In this document: positions 17,091 through 28,515 of the stretch, piece after piece
Position numbering within the stretch: the first letter of the stretch is position 1
Layout of the letters: each line of letters opens with the position of its first letter
Assembly (NCBI RefSeq): GCF_003610995.1
Contig: NZ_CP032543.1
Location: forward strand, 186,001-250,000
Origin: Streptomyces griseus subsp. griseus
GTDB lineage: Bacteria > Actinomycetota > Actinomycetes > Streptomycetales > Streptomycetaceae
Reading direction: 5' to 3'
Length of the DNA: 64,000 nt
The notes under the pieces: generated by a model
What the model was told of the DNA's origin: nothing
Seen by the model: only the letters and a program-made list of their open reading frames with translations
Databases searched by the model: none
Translations under genes and position numbers: made by a program

Positions 17091-18244
17091 CCGGCGGCCG
17101 GCTCCACCTGCCCGCGCGGCGGGGTCTGCTGTACGCGGCGGCGGCCGGGATCACGGCGGCCCTCACCGCCCCGGACGCCCAAGCGGCCACGCCCGCCCGC
17201 CTCCCCTCGGCCACCACCTGGACCGCTTCCTGGGCGACCGCGCAGACCGCGCCCACCCCGGACGACCCGCTCGCGTTCGCCGGTCTCACCGACGGGCTCT
17301 GCACCGCGCGGCTGCGGCTCTCGGCGGGCGGGCAGGTCAGACTCCGTTACGCCAACGCCTTCGGGACCGCGCCGGTGCTGGTGGGCCCGGTGACCGCCGA
17401 CGGCCACCCGGTCACCTTCACCGGTCAGCGGCAGGGGTGGCTGGCGGCGGGTTCCTCACTCACCAGCGACCCGGTGGAAGGGCTCCAGGTGGAGGACGGT
17501 TCCCTGCTGACCGTCGAGACACGGCTCCCGGGCCCCACCGGTCCGCTCTCCTTCCACCGCAACACGCACGCCTGGCACACCGTCGACGGGGTCCGGACCC
17601 GGTCCGTCCTCCTCCTGACCGGGGTCGGGACGACCGGGGCGCGCGGCCCGGTCCTCGCCGTGCTGGGCGACTCCATCGCCGAGGGCTCCGGCACCCCCGA
17701 CGACGCGGACCTCCGCTGGCCCGACCAGCTGGCCCGCAGGCTGCCCGGATCCGCCGTCGCCAACCTCGGCATCAGCGGCAACCGTCTGCTCCTGGACAGC
17801 GACCGCTTCGGGCCGGGCGGTCAGGCCCGCTTCGACCGGGACGTGCTGTCGCTGCCGGGGCTGCGGACGGTCCTGGTCCACCTGGGCGTCAACGACCTCC
17901 ACCATGAGCCCAACGAGCGCGACCCGTCGCGGATGGTGGCCGGCTACCGCCAACTGGCCCTGCGCGCCCGCTCCGCCGGACTGCGGGTGGTGGGCGCCAC
18001 CATCACGCCGTTCGAGGGGTGGACGCGCTGGACGCCTGAGCAGGACGCGGTGCGCCGGCAGGTCAACGAGGCCGTGCGCACCGGACGGATCTTCGACGCC
18101 GTCGCCGACTTCGACGCCGCGCTCCGCGATCCGGACCGGCCTTCGCGACTGCTGCCGGCGTACGACAGCGGCGACGGCCTGCACCCGGGGCCCGCGGGCC
18201 ACACGGCGATCGCCGCCGCCGTGGAACGCCGGGACCTGCGGTAG
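17087..18244 (+). CDS. secreted SGNH/GDSL-family hydrolase
   Basis: A 385-residue exported esterase-type enzyme. A signal with ARRGLLYAAAAG and AQAA cleavage is followed by a beta-rich N-terminal domain (about 40-185). The SGNH core then shows block I LGDSIAEG (catalytic Ser), block II NLGISGN, block III LGVNDLH and block V DGLHPGPAGH (Asp and His). It would hydrolyse ester bonds in lipids, acetylated polysaccharides or similar. GTG 17087 is the only start giving an intact signal peptide in frame. It lacks its own Shine-Dalgarno and depends on the upstream leader ORF. It is convergent, by 3 bp, with the disrupted FAD oxidoreductase. Confidence 0.85.
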   Translation: MTGGRLHLPARRGLLYAAAAGITAALTAPDAQAATPARLPSATTWTASWATAQTAPTPDDPLAFAGLTDGLCTARLRLSAGGQVRLRYANAFGTAPVLVGPVTADGHPVTFTGQRQGWLAAGSSLTSDPVEGLQVEDGSLLTVETRLPGPTGPLSFHRNTHAWHTVDGVRTRSVLLLTGVGTTGARGPVLAVLGDSIAEGSGTPDDADLRWPDQLARRLPGSAVANLGISGNRLLLDSDRFGPGGQARFDRDVLSLPGLRTVLVHLGVNDLHHEPNERDPSRMVAGYRQLALRARSAGLRVVGATITPFEGWTRWTPEQDAVRRQVNEAVRTGRIFDAVADFDAALRDPDRPSRLLPAYDSGDGLHPGPAGHTAIAAAVERRDLR

Positions 18245-18247
18245 GGG

Positions 18248-19836
18248 CTAGCCCAGGGCGGCCATCGCCGCGTTGTGGCCGGGTACCCCGCTGACCCCGC
18301 CGCCGCGCACCGCGCCCGCTCCGCAGAGCAGGACGTTGGCGTGAGCGGTCTCCACGCCCCACGGACCGGTGGTCCCGCTCTCGTACGGGAAGGAGAGGTC
18401 GCGGTGGAAGATGTGGCCGCCGGGCAGGCGCAGATCGCGTTCGAGGTCGAGGGGGGTCCTGGCCTCGATGCAGGGTTCGCCGTTCTCATCGAGGGCCAGG
18501 CAGTCGTTGATCGGCTCCTCCAGGTGGGCGTCCAGTTCGGCGAGGGTCGCCTTCAGCAGGGCGGTCCGGGCGGCGTCGTTGTCGGCGGCGAAGAGCCGGG
18601 CCGGGGTGTGGAGGCCGAAGAGGGTGAGGGTCTGGTAGCCGCGCGCGGCTAGGCCGGGGCCGAGGATCGAGGGGTCGGTCAGCGAGTGGCAGTAGATCTC
18701 GGACGGCGGTGCGGCGGGCAGCCGTCCGGCGGCAGCGTCCCGGTAGGCGTCGGCCAGCTGCCCGTATCCCTCGGCGATGTGGAACGTTCCGGCGAAGGCC
18801 TGGCGGGGGTCGACGGTCCGGTCACGGAGTCTTGGCAGCCGGGTGAGCAGCATGTTCACCTTGAGCTGGGCGCCCTCGGAGGGCGGTGGCGGGTCTCCCC
18901 GAGGAGGGCGGCGAGGGCCTGCGGTGAGGCGTTGACGAGCACCCGGCGGGCGGCGACGACGTGTTCGCCGTCCGGTGTGCGGACGGTGACCTCGGCGTGT
19001 GTGCCGTCGGTCTCGATCCGGGTCGCCTCGTGCCGTACGCGGATCTCGGCGCCCGCCGTACGGGCGGCACGGGCAAGGGCGTCGGTCAGGGCTCCCATAC
19101 CGCCGACGGGGACGTCCCAGTCACCGGTTCCGCCGCCGATCACGTGGTAGAGGAAGCACCGGTTCTGGAGCAGTGAGGCGTCGTGGGCGTCGGCGAAGGT
19201 GCCGATCAGGGCGTCGTCAGGACCACGCCGCGTACCAGGTCGTCGGTGAAGTTGCGTTCGACGGCCACCCCGATGGGCTCCTCGAACAGGGTTCGCCAGG
19301 CTTCGGTGTCGTCGATACGGGCCCTCAGCGCGTCGCGGGCGGGCAGCGGTTCGGTGAGGGTCGGGAAGACCCGTTCGGCGACGCGCCGCGTCATCGCGTA
19401 GAAGCGCTGCCACGCCTCGTACTCCCGCTCGCCCCCGGTCAGCGCGGCGAACGACTCCCGCGTACGGTCGCCGCCGACGAGGAGCCCGGTGGGGCGTCCG
19501 TCGCGCAGCGCGGGGTGTACGAGGACACGGTCCGCTTGCGTACGGCGAAGTCGAGGCCGAGGTCGCGGACGATCTTCTGCGGCAGCAGCGAGACCAGGTA
19601 GGAGTAGCGCGAGAGGCGGGCGTCGACCCCGGCGAAGGGGCGGGTGGAGACGGCCGCTCCCCCGTGGTGTCCAGGCGTTCCAGGACGAGGACGGACTGTC
19701 CGGCGCGGGCGAGATAGGCGGCGGCGACCAGACCGTTGTGGCCGCCGCCCACGATCACGGCGTCGTAGCGGTCCCGGGAGGGCGCGCCGGGCCGGCGGGT
19801 AGGCGTCGGGGATGCGGACGGCTCGGGTGCGGGCAT
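18248..19836 (-). pseudogene. phytoene-desaturase-like FAD oxidoreductase with four single-base losses
   Basis: Conceptual translation from ATG 19836 gives the FAD-binding IVGGGHNGLVAAAYLARAG. It then changes frame near 19661, 19513, 19216 and 18892. Adding one G/C back at each site (all in short C/G runs, e.g. the C run at 19659) yields a continuous protein of exactly 530 residues. That protein continues through LLPQKIVRDLGLDFAV, HVIGGGTGDWDVPVGGMG (the family's Gly-rich FAD contact) and ends ALCGAGAVRGGGV-like to AALG. The length is normal for PYROXD2/CrtI-like oxidoreductases. As written the gene is non-functional. Because all lesions are of one kind, sequencing error is likelier than decay. 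Confidence 0.75.
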
Positions 19837-19992
19837 GCACCTTCGTAACATGCGGGGCGGCGTCCCGGCCAGGGGGCTCGGGGTCGTTGCAGCAGGTCCG
19901 GTGCGCTTCCGCCGGGAAGCTCGGGACCGTTCCCGCCGGCCGGGCGCGTCCTTCCGCCGCGGGTTCGGGCCGACCCGCCGGACGGTCCCCGC

Positions 19993-22259
19993 TCAGTGCG
20001 GCGGCAGCGCGTTCTGGGCCCGGTGCGCGGCGAGGTGCGGTACAGCTCGGCGGCCTCGTCCTTGCGCCCGAGCCGGTCCAGGCAGTGTGCCTCGTCGCTG
20101 CGGGCGGCCAGGGTCTCCGGGTGGTCGGGGCCCAGTGCCCGGCCCCGTGCCTCGGTGACCTGGCGGTAGGCGGTGAGGGCGTCGGACCACCGGCCGAGCC
20201 AGCCGAGGGCCACCGCGACCTCGCGGCAGCTGATCACGGTGTCCGGGTGGTCCGGGCCGAGCGTGCTTCCCCGCAGCGCGCACACCTCGCGCGCCTCGGC
20301 GAGCGCCTCCTCCCAGCGGCCCATCCGCCCAGGTTGACGCCCAGGCCGTGGCGGGCGCGGAGCGTCTCGGCGTCGGAGGGCCGCCCACCCGCGTACGGTC
20401 GGCGACCAGCGCCCGGTAGAGCTCCAGGGCCTCCGCGCTGCGGCCGAGCCGGCCGAGGCCGATGCCCGCCTCGTAGCGGGCGGCGAGGGTGTCGGGGTGG
20501 TCGGGCCGAGGGTGGCGGCACGGGCGCGGGCCACGTCCTGGTAGGTCTCCAGCGCTTCCGCCCAGCGGCCCAGCCGGCCCAGGGTGTAGGCGACCTCGTA
20601 CCGGGTGGCGAGGGTGTCGGGGTGGGTCGCGCCGAGCAGCCGGCCCGGTCCTCGGCCACCTGGCGGGCCAGCTGCCACGACTCCTCGGGGCGTCCGAGAC
20701 GGCTGAGGTTGAACGCCAGGTTGTGGCGGCAGTGCAGGGTGTCGGGGTGGTCGGGGCCCATGGAACGTTCGCGGCCGGCGAGGACCGCGGCGTACACCTG
20801 GTGTGCTTCGAAGTAGCGGCCGAGCTGTCCGAGGACGTACGCGGTCTCCTGCCGGGCGGCGAGAGTCTGCGGGTCGTCGGGGCCCAGGGTGCGTTCCCGG
20901 GCGCGGCGACCTGGCCGAACTCGCGCAGCGCGTCGGCGGCCCGGCCGGTGCGGCTGAGGGTGAAGCCGATCTCGTACCGGCTGGCGAGGGTGTCCGGGTG
21001 GTCGGGCCCGAGGACGCTCTCGCGCTGTGCGGCGACCGCGCGGTGCACCTCGCCCGCCTCCTCCCAGCGGCCCAGCCGCCCCAGGTCGATGCCCGAGCTG
21101 TGGCGGCCGGCGAGCGCGGCGAGCAGTTCGGGGGCGGGGGCGGGCGGACGCGGGTGGAGCCGTCGGTGCCGGGCGGCGGGTGGCGGCGGTGCTCGTCGCG
21201 GTGGTCCACCGGCTGGTCAGTCCGGCGGCGGGACCGGGTGGGCCGGCCTCCCGGCTCAGGGAACCGGTCGCCTTGTGTCCGGGGGTCATGTCCCGGGCCC
21301 AGGGGGCAGTTCGGGTTCCGCGCGGTGGGGTCCTGGTGCGGGGCGGTGGTGGGCGCGGCCTGGTACGGGGCGGTCGGCGGGTGGACGGCCCCGGGTCCGG
21401 TCTGTCCGCCGGTGCGGCCGAGCAGGATGCGGCGGCGGAGGTCGCTCGCGTCGGCGGGCCGCTCGTCGGGGGCCTTGGCCAGCAGGTCCAGGACGACGCG
21501 GTCGAAGAAGCCGGGGAGTTCGGCACGGTGGGTGCGCGGCGGCTCGGGCTGGGTGTCGCGGTGTCCGACGAGGATGGACCAGGGGTCCTCCAGGTCGAAC
21601 GGCGGTACGCCGGTGGCGATCTCGTACAGCACACAGCCCAGCGAGTAGAGGTCGCTGCGGTGGTCGACCTCCTTCCCGCCGATCTGCTCGGGCGACATGT
21701 AGTGCGGGGTGCCCATGGCGATGCCGGTGGTGGTGAGCCGGGAGGTGACGCCGATGTCGCGGCCGAGGCGCGCTATGCCGAAGTCACAGATCTTCACCGT
21801 GCCGTCGCTCAGCCGCATGATGTTGGCGGGCTTCAGATCGCGGTGGACGATGCCCTGCCGGTGGGTGTAGCCGAGCGCGTCGGCGACCTGTTCGGCGATG
21901 TCGACGACGTGGTCGACGGGGAGCGGACGCTGCTGGTTCCCCTCCAGCAGCTGGCTCAGGTTGTGCCCGTCCAGCAGCTCCATGACGAGGTAGAGGACGC
22001 CTTCGTGTTCGCCGAAGTCGTGGACGACGGTGACGCCCCGGTGCTGGAGGGAGGCGGCGACCCGGGCCTCGCGGCGGAACCGTTCGCGCAGGACGCGGGT
22101 GAACGCCTGGTCGTGCTGGGGGCCCATGGGCTTGAGGCATTTGACGGCGACCAGGCGGCCCAGCGACTCGTCGCGGGCCCGCCACACCTCGCCCATGCCA
22201 CCGCGCCCGATCAGCTCGAGCAGCCGGTACCGGCTCTGGATCAGCCTGGTGTCCGCCAT
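19993..22259 (-). pseudogene. Ser/Thr protein kinase with C-terminal TPR array, frame broken
   Basis: From ATG 22259 an intact Hanks-type kinase domain reads about residues 9-270: the Gly-rich loop GRGGMGEVW, the VAVKCLK lysine, the catalytic loop HRDLKPANIM and DFGIARL. There is no transmembrane helix or PASTA domain. After a Pro/Thr-rich linker come at least eight TPR-like repeats of the type LGPDHPDTLAARYE...LGRLGRWAEAL, but the frame changes about seven times (near 21160, 20901, 20642, 20505, 20381, 20327, 20037). Adding seven G/C bases gives 757 codons ending in PPH. A cytosolic kinase-TPR protein of this kind would combine phosphorylation with protein-protein docking. The kinase half is readable as it stands. 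Confidence 0.75.
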
Positions 22260-22476
22260 CTGCCGTTTCCCGCCCCCGTCGTTCCCCGCCACCACCGCTG
22301 CGCCCTCCCCGGCCCGTCCAGTATGGCGGCCTCCTGGCGGAGCGGTACGCGGCTGGGCCGGGTACCCGGGCGGCGCCGGGGCGCGTAACAAGATCGGAAA
22401 CAATGGTGCGACGCTCCGCCCTTCCGTGGCAAAGGGCCGTCGCGGCACGGTGGAGCGAACGGAGAGCGGGGAGATC

Positions 22477-22764
22477 ATGCCCGGATGGGGGCTGCTGGTG
22501 GAGCGGAACCTGGGGCTCGGCGGCCGGCGCCGGGTCTGGTCGGCCGGCGTCATGGACCATGTGGACGGCACGCGCGAGGAGACGCTGGAAGCGCTGCGGC
22601 AGCGGGCCGAGGGGTACGAGCCGGTGCATCCGGCCGGTCCGAAGCGGCGGCGGCTCTACCGGGAGCGCGACGGGTTCGTGCTGGTCCTGGACGGGGCCCG
22701 GCGGGTGATGCGGGCCGGGGCGGTCGGGCCGACGAGTCCGAGGCGGCCGCCCGGTCCGTGGTAG
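22477..22764 (+). CDS. conserved hypothetical protein, probably frameshifted near its end
   Basis: From ATG 22477 (GGGGAG just upstream) the first about 75 codons look like a real Streptomyces protein: WGLLVERNLG, a mid-segment DGTREETLEALRQRAEGYEPVHP and RRRLYRERDGFVLVLDGA. After that the frame degenerates into Pro/Arg codons and stops at 22764. A neighbouring frame resumes plausible coding (DESEAAARSVVAAGDG) around 22730, so one base is probably missing near 22725. I do not recognise a function. The gene is divergent from the kinase gene. Confidence 0.45.
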   Translation: MPGWGLLVERNLGLGGRRRVWSAGVMDHVDGTREETLEALRQRAEGYEPVHPAGPKRRRLYRERDGFVLVLDGARRVMRAGAVGPTSPRRPPGPW

Positions 22765-22784
22765 CCGCCGGGGACGGACCCGGG

Positions 22785-23315
22785 GTCGGCCGCCGCGTAC
22801 AGCAGCGCTTCCGCGCCCTGCTCGGGGAGTTGGAGGGCAGCACGGTGAAGGAGTTGAGCGGAGAGCGCTTGGGCTTGTCGCGCCCCAGGCTCGCGCCCGC
22901 CGTCTGGAGGCTGGTGCGGGTGTGGCCGGGGTGGGCGCCGGCAGCCGGCCGGGTGGCCGCCGTCCTGGCGGACTCGCTCGCCGCCCGGCCGGTGCTCTGC
23001 GACCTGATCAGCGCCCAGGCGGCGGAGCTGGAGCGGAACGTGTCGGCGGAGGAGGCGGCCCAGGACGAGCGCGCGGCCCTCGCGCACGCGACGGAGCCGG
23101 GGCGCCTCATCGGGGAGTACGTACCCGAGCTGGACGACCACCGTGCGGGCCGTGTGGCGGCCGGAACGCTGCTGGTGCGGGGCGATCTGGACCCATGACC
23201 AGCCGTCGGCGGCGGTGTCGGCCGCCTATGAGGCCGACCCGCAACTGGCGGCACTACGGCTGGACTTCACGCCGCGCCGCGCGAGATGGTGCAGGTGCTG
23301 CTGGCGCGGGGGTGA
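22785..23315 (+). pseudogene. TetR-family regulator remnant (ligand-binding domain only)
   Basis: The conserved C-terminal part of an actinobacterial TetR regulator is recognisable: [46 protein letters not shown] and [10 protein letters not shown]. No N-terminal helix-turn-helix is found in any frame. Two further single-base losses (near 23192 and 23274) separate the pieces; restoring them gives an end at the TGA 23313-23315 (QVLLARG). With the DNA-binding domain missing this cannot work as a regulator. It sits convergent to the uvrA-like gene, which it may once have regulated. Confidence 0.55.
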
Positions 23316-23360
23316 GCGGGGGGCACGGGCCGGGGAGAACCTCGCCCGGGCACGGCCCAC

Positions 23361-23391
23361 GGGGCTGGGGAACAACCGCTCCCCCAGCCCC
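23361..23391. terminator. hairpin between TetR remnant and uvrA-like gene
   Basis: A perfect 10-bp stem (GGGGCTGGGG with its complement at 23382-23391) and an 11-nt loop lie in the convergent gap. It probably terminates both transcripts. Confidence 0.65.
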
Positions 23392-23457
23392 GTACGACGC
23401 ATCAGGTACGACGCACGGCAGGCAGGGCGTACGACGCTCCCCCATCAGCCCTCACGC

Positions 23458-23486
23458 ACGCCGCGAGGTGCCCCCATGAGCGCCCG

Positions 23487-23514
<28 letters not shown>
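23458..23514. repeat. 14-bp direct repeat at the uvrA-like 3' end
   Basis: ACGCCGCGAGGTGC occurs at 23458-23471 and again at 23501-23514. The second copy encodes the C-terminal HLAAY of the uvrA-like protein and the first lies just beyond its stop. Upstream of it, GTACGACGC occurs three times between 23392 and 23438. This may be a small slippage duplication of the gene end. Confidence 0.5.
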
Positions 23515-25870
<2,356 letters not shown>

Positions 25871-25890
25871 CGTCTCTCCATCTGTAGCGC

Positions 25891-25914
25891 GGGGCCGCCG
25901 CCCACGGCGGCCCC
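25891..25914 (-). terminator. hairpin between VOC gene and uvrA-like gene
   Basis: GGGGCCGCCG pairs perfectly with CGGCGGCCCC across a 4-nt loop. It lies after the VOC gene stop (26002) and 21 bp before the uvrA-like start. It could terminate the AraC-VOC transcript or attenuate the uvrA-like gene. Confidence 0.6.
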
Positions 25915-25933
25915 GGCTTGCTCTCGCTCACTT

Positions 25934-25949
25934 TCGAACAGCGCGTTCT
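25934..25949. promoter_or_regulatory. LexA-like box candidate
   Basis: CGAAC and GTTC half-sites face each other across 5 bp, 64 bp upstream of the uvrA-like start. Actinobacterial SOS boxes have the same half-sites but normally a 4-bp spacer, so this is a near match only. The context (a DNA-repair-like gene) makes it worth noting. Confidence 0.25.
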
Positions 25950-26001
25950 ATTCTCGCCGACCCGGTCCCGTCCGGCAGCGGAACCGGCCCACCGACGGGC
26001 T

Positions 26002-26417
26002 TCAGCTCCTGCGCGGCTGGTTGAAGCGCAGCATGTTGCCGGCCGGGTCGCGGAAGGCGCAGTCGCGGACCCCGTACGGCTGGTCGATCGGCTCCTGGAG
26101 CACCTCACCGCCCGCGGCACGGATGCGTTCGAAGGTGGCGTCGACGTCGTCGGTGGAGAAGATGACGCCGCGCAGCAGGCCCTTGGCCAGCAGCTCGGCC
26201 ATGGCCTGCCGGTCGGCGGCCGGGGCGTTGGGGTCGGCGAGCGGCGGTTCGAGGACGATCTCCACGTCCGGCTGCGCCGGGGAGCCGACCGTCACCCAGC
26301 GCATCCCCTCGAACCCGACGTCGTTGCGTACCTCCAGGCCGAGAACGTCCGGTAGAAGGTGAGCGCCTTGTCGTGGTCGTCGACGGCGATGAAGGTCTGT
26401 GCGAGCTTGATTTCCAT
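26002..26417 (-). pseudogene. VOC/glyoxalase-fold protein, one base missing
   Basis: ATG 26417 starts MEIKLAQTFIAVDDHDKALTFYR, the usual N-terminus of a small VOC protein. One base is lost near 26343. The adjoining frame then continues through FEGMRWVTVGSP, VIFSTDDVDATFERIRAAGGEV and DPAGNMLRFNQP. With one base restored the product is 138 residues, normal for the family. Bleomycin-resistance- or glyoxalase-like proteins bind a metal and a small ligand; the substrate is unknown. It starts 10 bp after the AraC-type gene and is probably co-transcribed with it. Confidence 0.75.
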
Positions 26418-26427
26418 GTGCTTCACG

Positions 26428-26846
26428 CTACGGACGGGGCGGGGGTTTCGCTTCTCCATTCCTGACCGGTCGCGTGTGGATCTTGGCGACGCAGGCCGGG
26501 ATGGCGGCACCGTCCTCGTGCGACCGCGCCCGGTAGGCACTGGGGCTCACGCCGACCAGCTCGGTGAAGCGGGAGCTGAAGGACCCCAGCGACGTACATC
26601 CGACCGCGAAGCAGACCTCGGTCACCGACAGGTCCCCGCGGCGCAGCAGCGCCTTGGCCCGTTCGATCCGCCGGGTCATGAGATAGCTGTACGGGCTCTC
26701 GCCGTACGCGCCCGGAAACTGCGGGAGAAATGCCCCGGCGACATGAGCGCACCCCGCGCCAGCGCCGGTACGTCCAGCGGCTCCGCGTACTCACGGTCCA
26801 TCCGGTCACGGGCCCGGCGCAGCCGGACGAGGTCCTCCAGCGTCAC
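26428..26846 (-). pseudogene. AraC-family regulator (HTH domain protein), one base missing
   Basis: From GTG 26846 (VTLEDLVRLRRARDRMDREY) this reads as a compact AraC/XylS DNA-binding domain: LDVPALARGALMSPGHFSRSFR is the first helix-turn-helix. One base is missing near 26715 and the second frame gives MTRRIERAKALLRRGDLSVTEVC and SLGSFSSRFTELVGVSPSAYR. Restored length is 139 residues, so there is no separate ligand-binding domain. It precedes the VOC gene on the same strand; the usual logic is an activator of its VOC partner. Confidence 0.75.
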
Positions 26847-26903
26847 CCGGCCATCGTCCCACGGGGGCGAGTCGCGCGAGGGGCGCGAGCCGGCCACCGG
26901 ACC

Positions 26904-27230
26904 TCAGTTGACGCCCCTGAGGTAGATGCGACTGGTGCTGTCGTCCAGCCGGTGCACCGCGATCCTCAGAGCGTTCGGATCCCGTCGCAGACATTGCAGA
27001 CGCGCCCCTCCAGGACGTCGGACAGCGCCTCGGGCTCCGTGAGCTTGAGGCGGGAGAAGGGAGCCGTGGGAGTGACGGGATCGGGCCGGGGCGCGTCACG
27101 CTGTCTGAGCTGCCTCTCGGGCCCGAGCTGAGGGAAGCTGTCGCCGCCAACGCTCCAGTCACAGATCGCGGATCTCCGGCCCGGACCGTCACCCGGCTTG
27201 AAATCTCCGTCCGGGCCGGTTCTCCGCGCC
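26904..27230 (-). other. possible coding remnant after acyl-CoA dehydrogenase
   Basis: This 390-bp stretch between the AraC-type gene and the acyl-CoA dehydrogenase holds no intact gene. The minus strand reads, in frame directly after the dehydrogenase stop, GPDGDFKPGDGP, WSVGGDSFPQLGP and SRLKLTEPEALSDVLEGRVC. After one missing base near 26968 it ends RIAVHRLDDSTSRIYLRGVN and TGA. Codon bias looks coding, but no in-frame start codon is visible and I recognise no family. Confidence 0.3.
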
Positions 27231-27238
27231 GCAGGCCC

Positions 27239-28416
27239 TCACCGCCGCACCCGAGGCATCCCCAGCCCGATCCAGGAGATGATCTCGCGCTGGATCTCGT
27301 TGTTGCCGCCGCCGAAGGTGAAGATCACCGCCGACCGGTAGCCGCGTTCCAGTTCGCCGTGGAGTACCGCGCCGGCCGAGCCCTCCTTCAGGGGACCCGC
27401 CGAGCCGACGATCTCCATCAGCCAGGCGTAGGCGTCGCGGCGGGCCTCGGAGCCGTAGACCTTGACGGCCGAGGCGTCCTGGGGGGTGAGGGTGGCGTTC
27501 TGGAGGGCGGAGACCATCTGCCAGTTGAGCAGTTTCATCGCGTCCAGGCGGGTGTGGGTGCGGGCCAGGCGGGTGCGGACCCAGGGGAGGTCGATGACGC
27601 GGCGGCCGTCGGTGAGCTTGGCTTCGGCGGCCCAGCGCTGGACGTCGTGCAGGGCGCGGACCGCCATGGTGCCGTGGGCGGCGAGGGTGACGCGTTCGTG
27701 GTTGAGCTGGTTGGTGATGAGCCGCCAGCCCTTGTTCTCCTCGCCCACGCGGTGGGTGAGGGGGACGGTGACGTTCTCGTAGTAGCTGGCCGTCGTGTCG
27801 TGCGAGGCGAGCGTGTTGATCAGGGTGCAGGAGTAGCCGGGGTCGCTGGTGGGGACCAGGAGCATGGTGATGCCCTTGTGCGGCGGGGCGTCGGGGTCGG
27901 TGCGGACGGCGAGCCAGACCCAGTCGGCGGTGTCGCCGTTGGTGGTCCAGATCTTCTGGCCGTTCACGATGTACGCGTCCCCCTCGCGGACCGCGCGGGT
28001 CCTGAGGGCGGCGAGGTCGGTGCCGGCGTCCGGTTCGCTGTAGCCGATCGCGAAGTCGATCTCCCCGGCGAGGATCTTCGGGAGGAAGTACGCCTTCTGC
28101 TCGCCGGTGCCGAACTGCATGATCGTGGGTCCGACCGTGTTCAGCGCCATCAGCGGCAGCGGTACGCCCGCCTGGGCCGCCTCGTCGAAGAAGATGAACT
28201 GTTCCATCGGGGTCAGCCCCCGGCCGCCGTACTCCTCGGGCCAGCCCACACCCAGCCAGCCGTCGGTGCCGAGCCGGCGGATCGTCTCGCGGTAGAAGCG
28301 CTTCTGGGCGGCGGGTTCCGCGTAGCGGCTGTAGGCGTTGTCGGGACCAGACCGGCGAAGTACGTACGCAGTTCGGTGCGCAACTGCTCTTGCTCAGGTG
28401 TGTATTCGAGGTGCAC
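27239..28416 (-). pseudogene. acyl-CoA dehydrogenase, one base missing near N-terminus
   Basis: GTG 28416 begins VHLEYTPEQEQLRTELRTYF, the normal acyl-CoA dehydrogenase start. A single base is missing near 28349 (VP-DNAYSRYAEP), after which 336 codons run intact. Later motifs are WPEEYGGRG, FAIGYSEPDAGTD (FAD/substrate signature), GQKIWTTN and FTFGGGNNEIQREIIS near the C-terminus. Restored length is 392 residues. The enzyme would dehydrogenate an acyl-CoA using FAD; actinobacteria use many such proteins for steroid, branched or aryl-CoA acids, and the specific substrate is unknown. Confidence 0.8.
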
Positions 28417-28515
28417 GGCCCTCCAGAGTCTCGCGGCTGCGTCGCCCGTGTGCGGCGGCGCACACAGTAGAACGTGTTGCAAGAATCTGGAAGGGCCGTC
28501 ACGCGCCGTTCGGTG

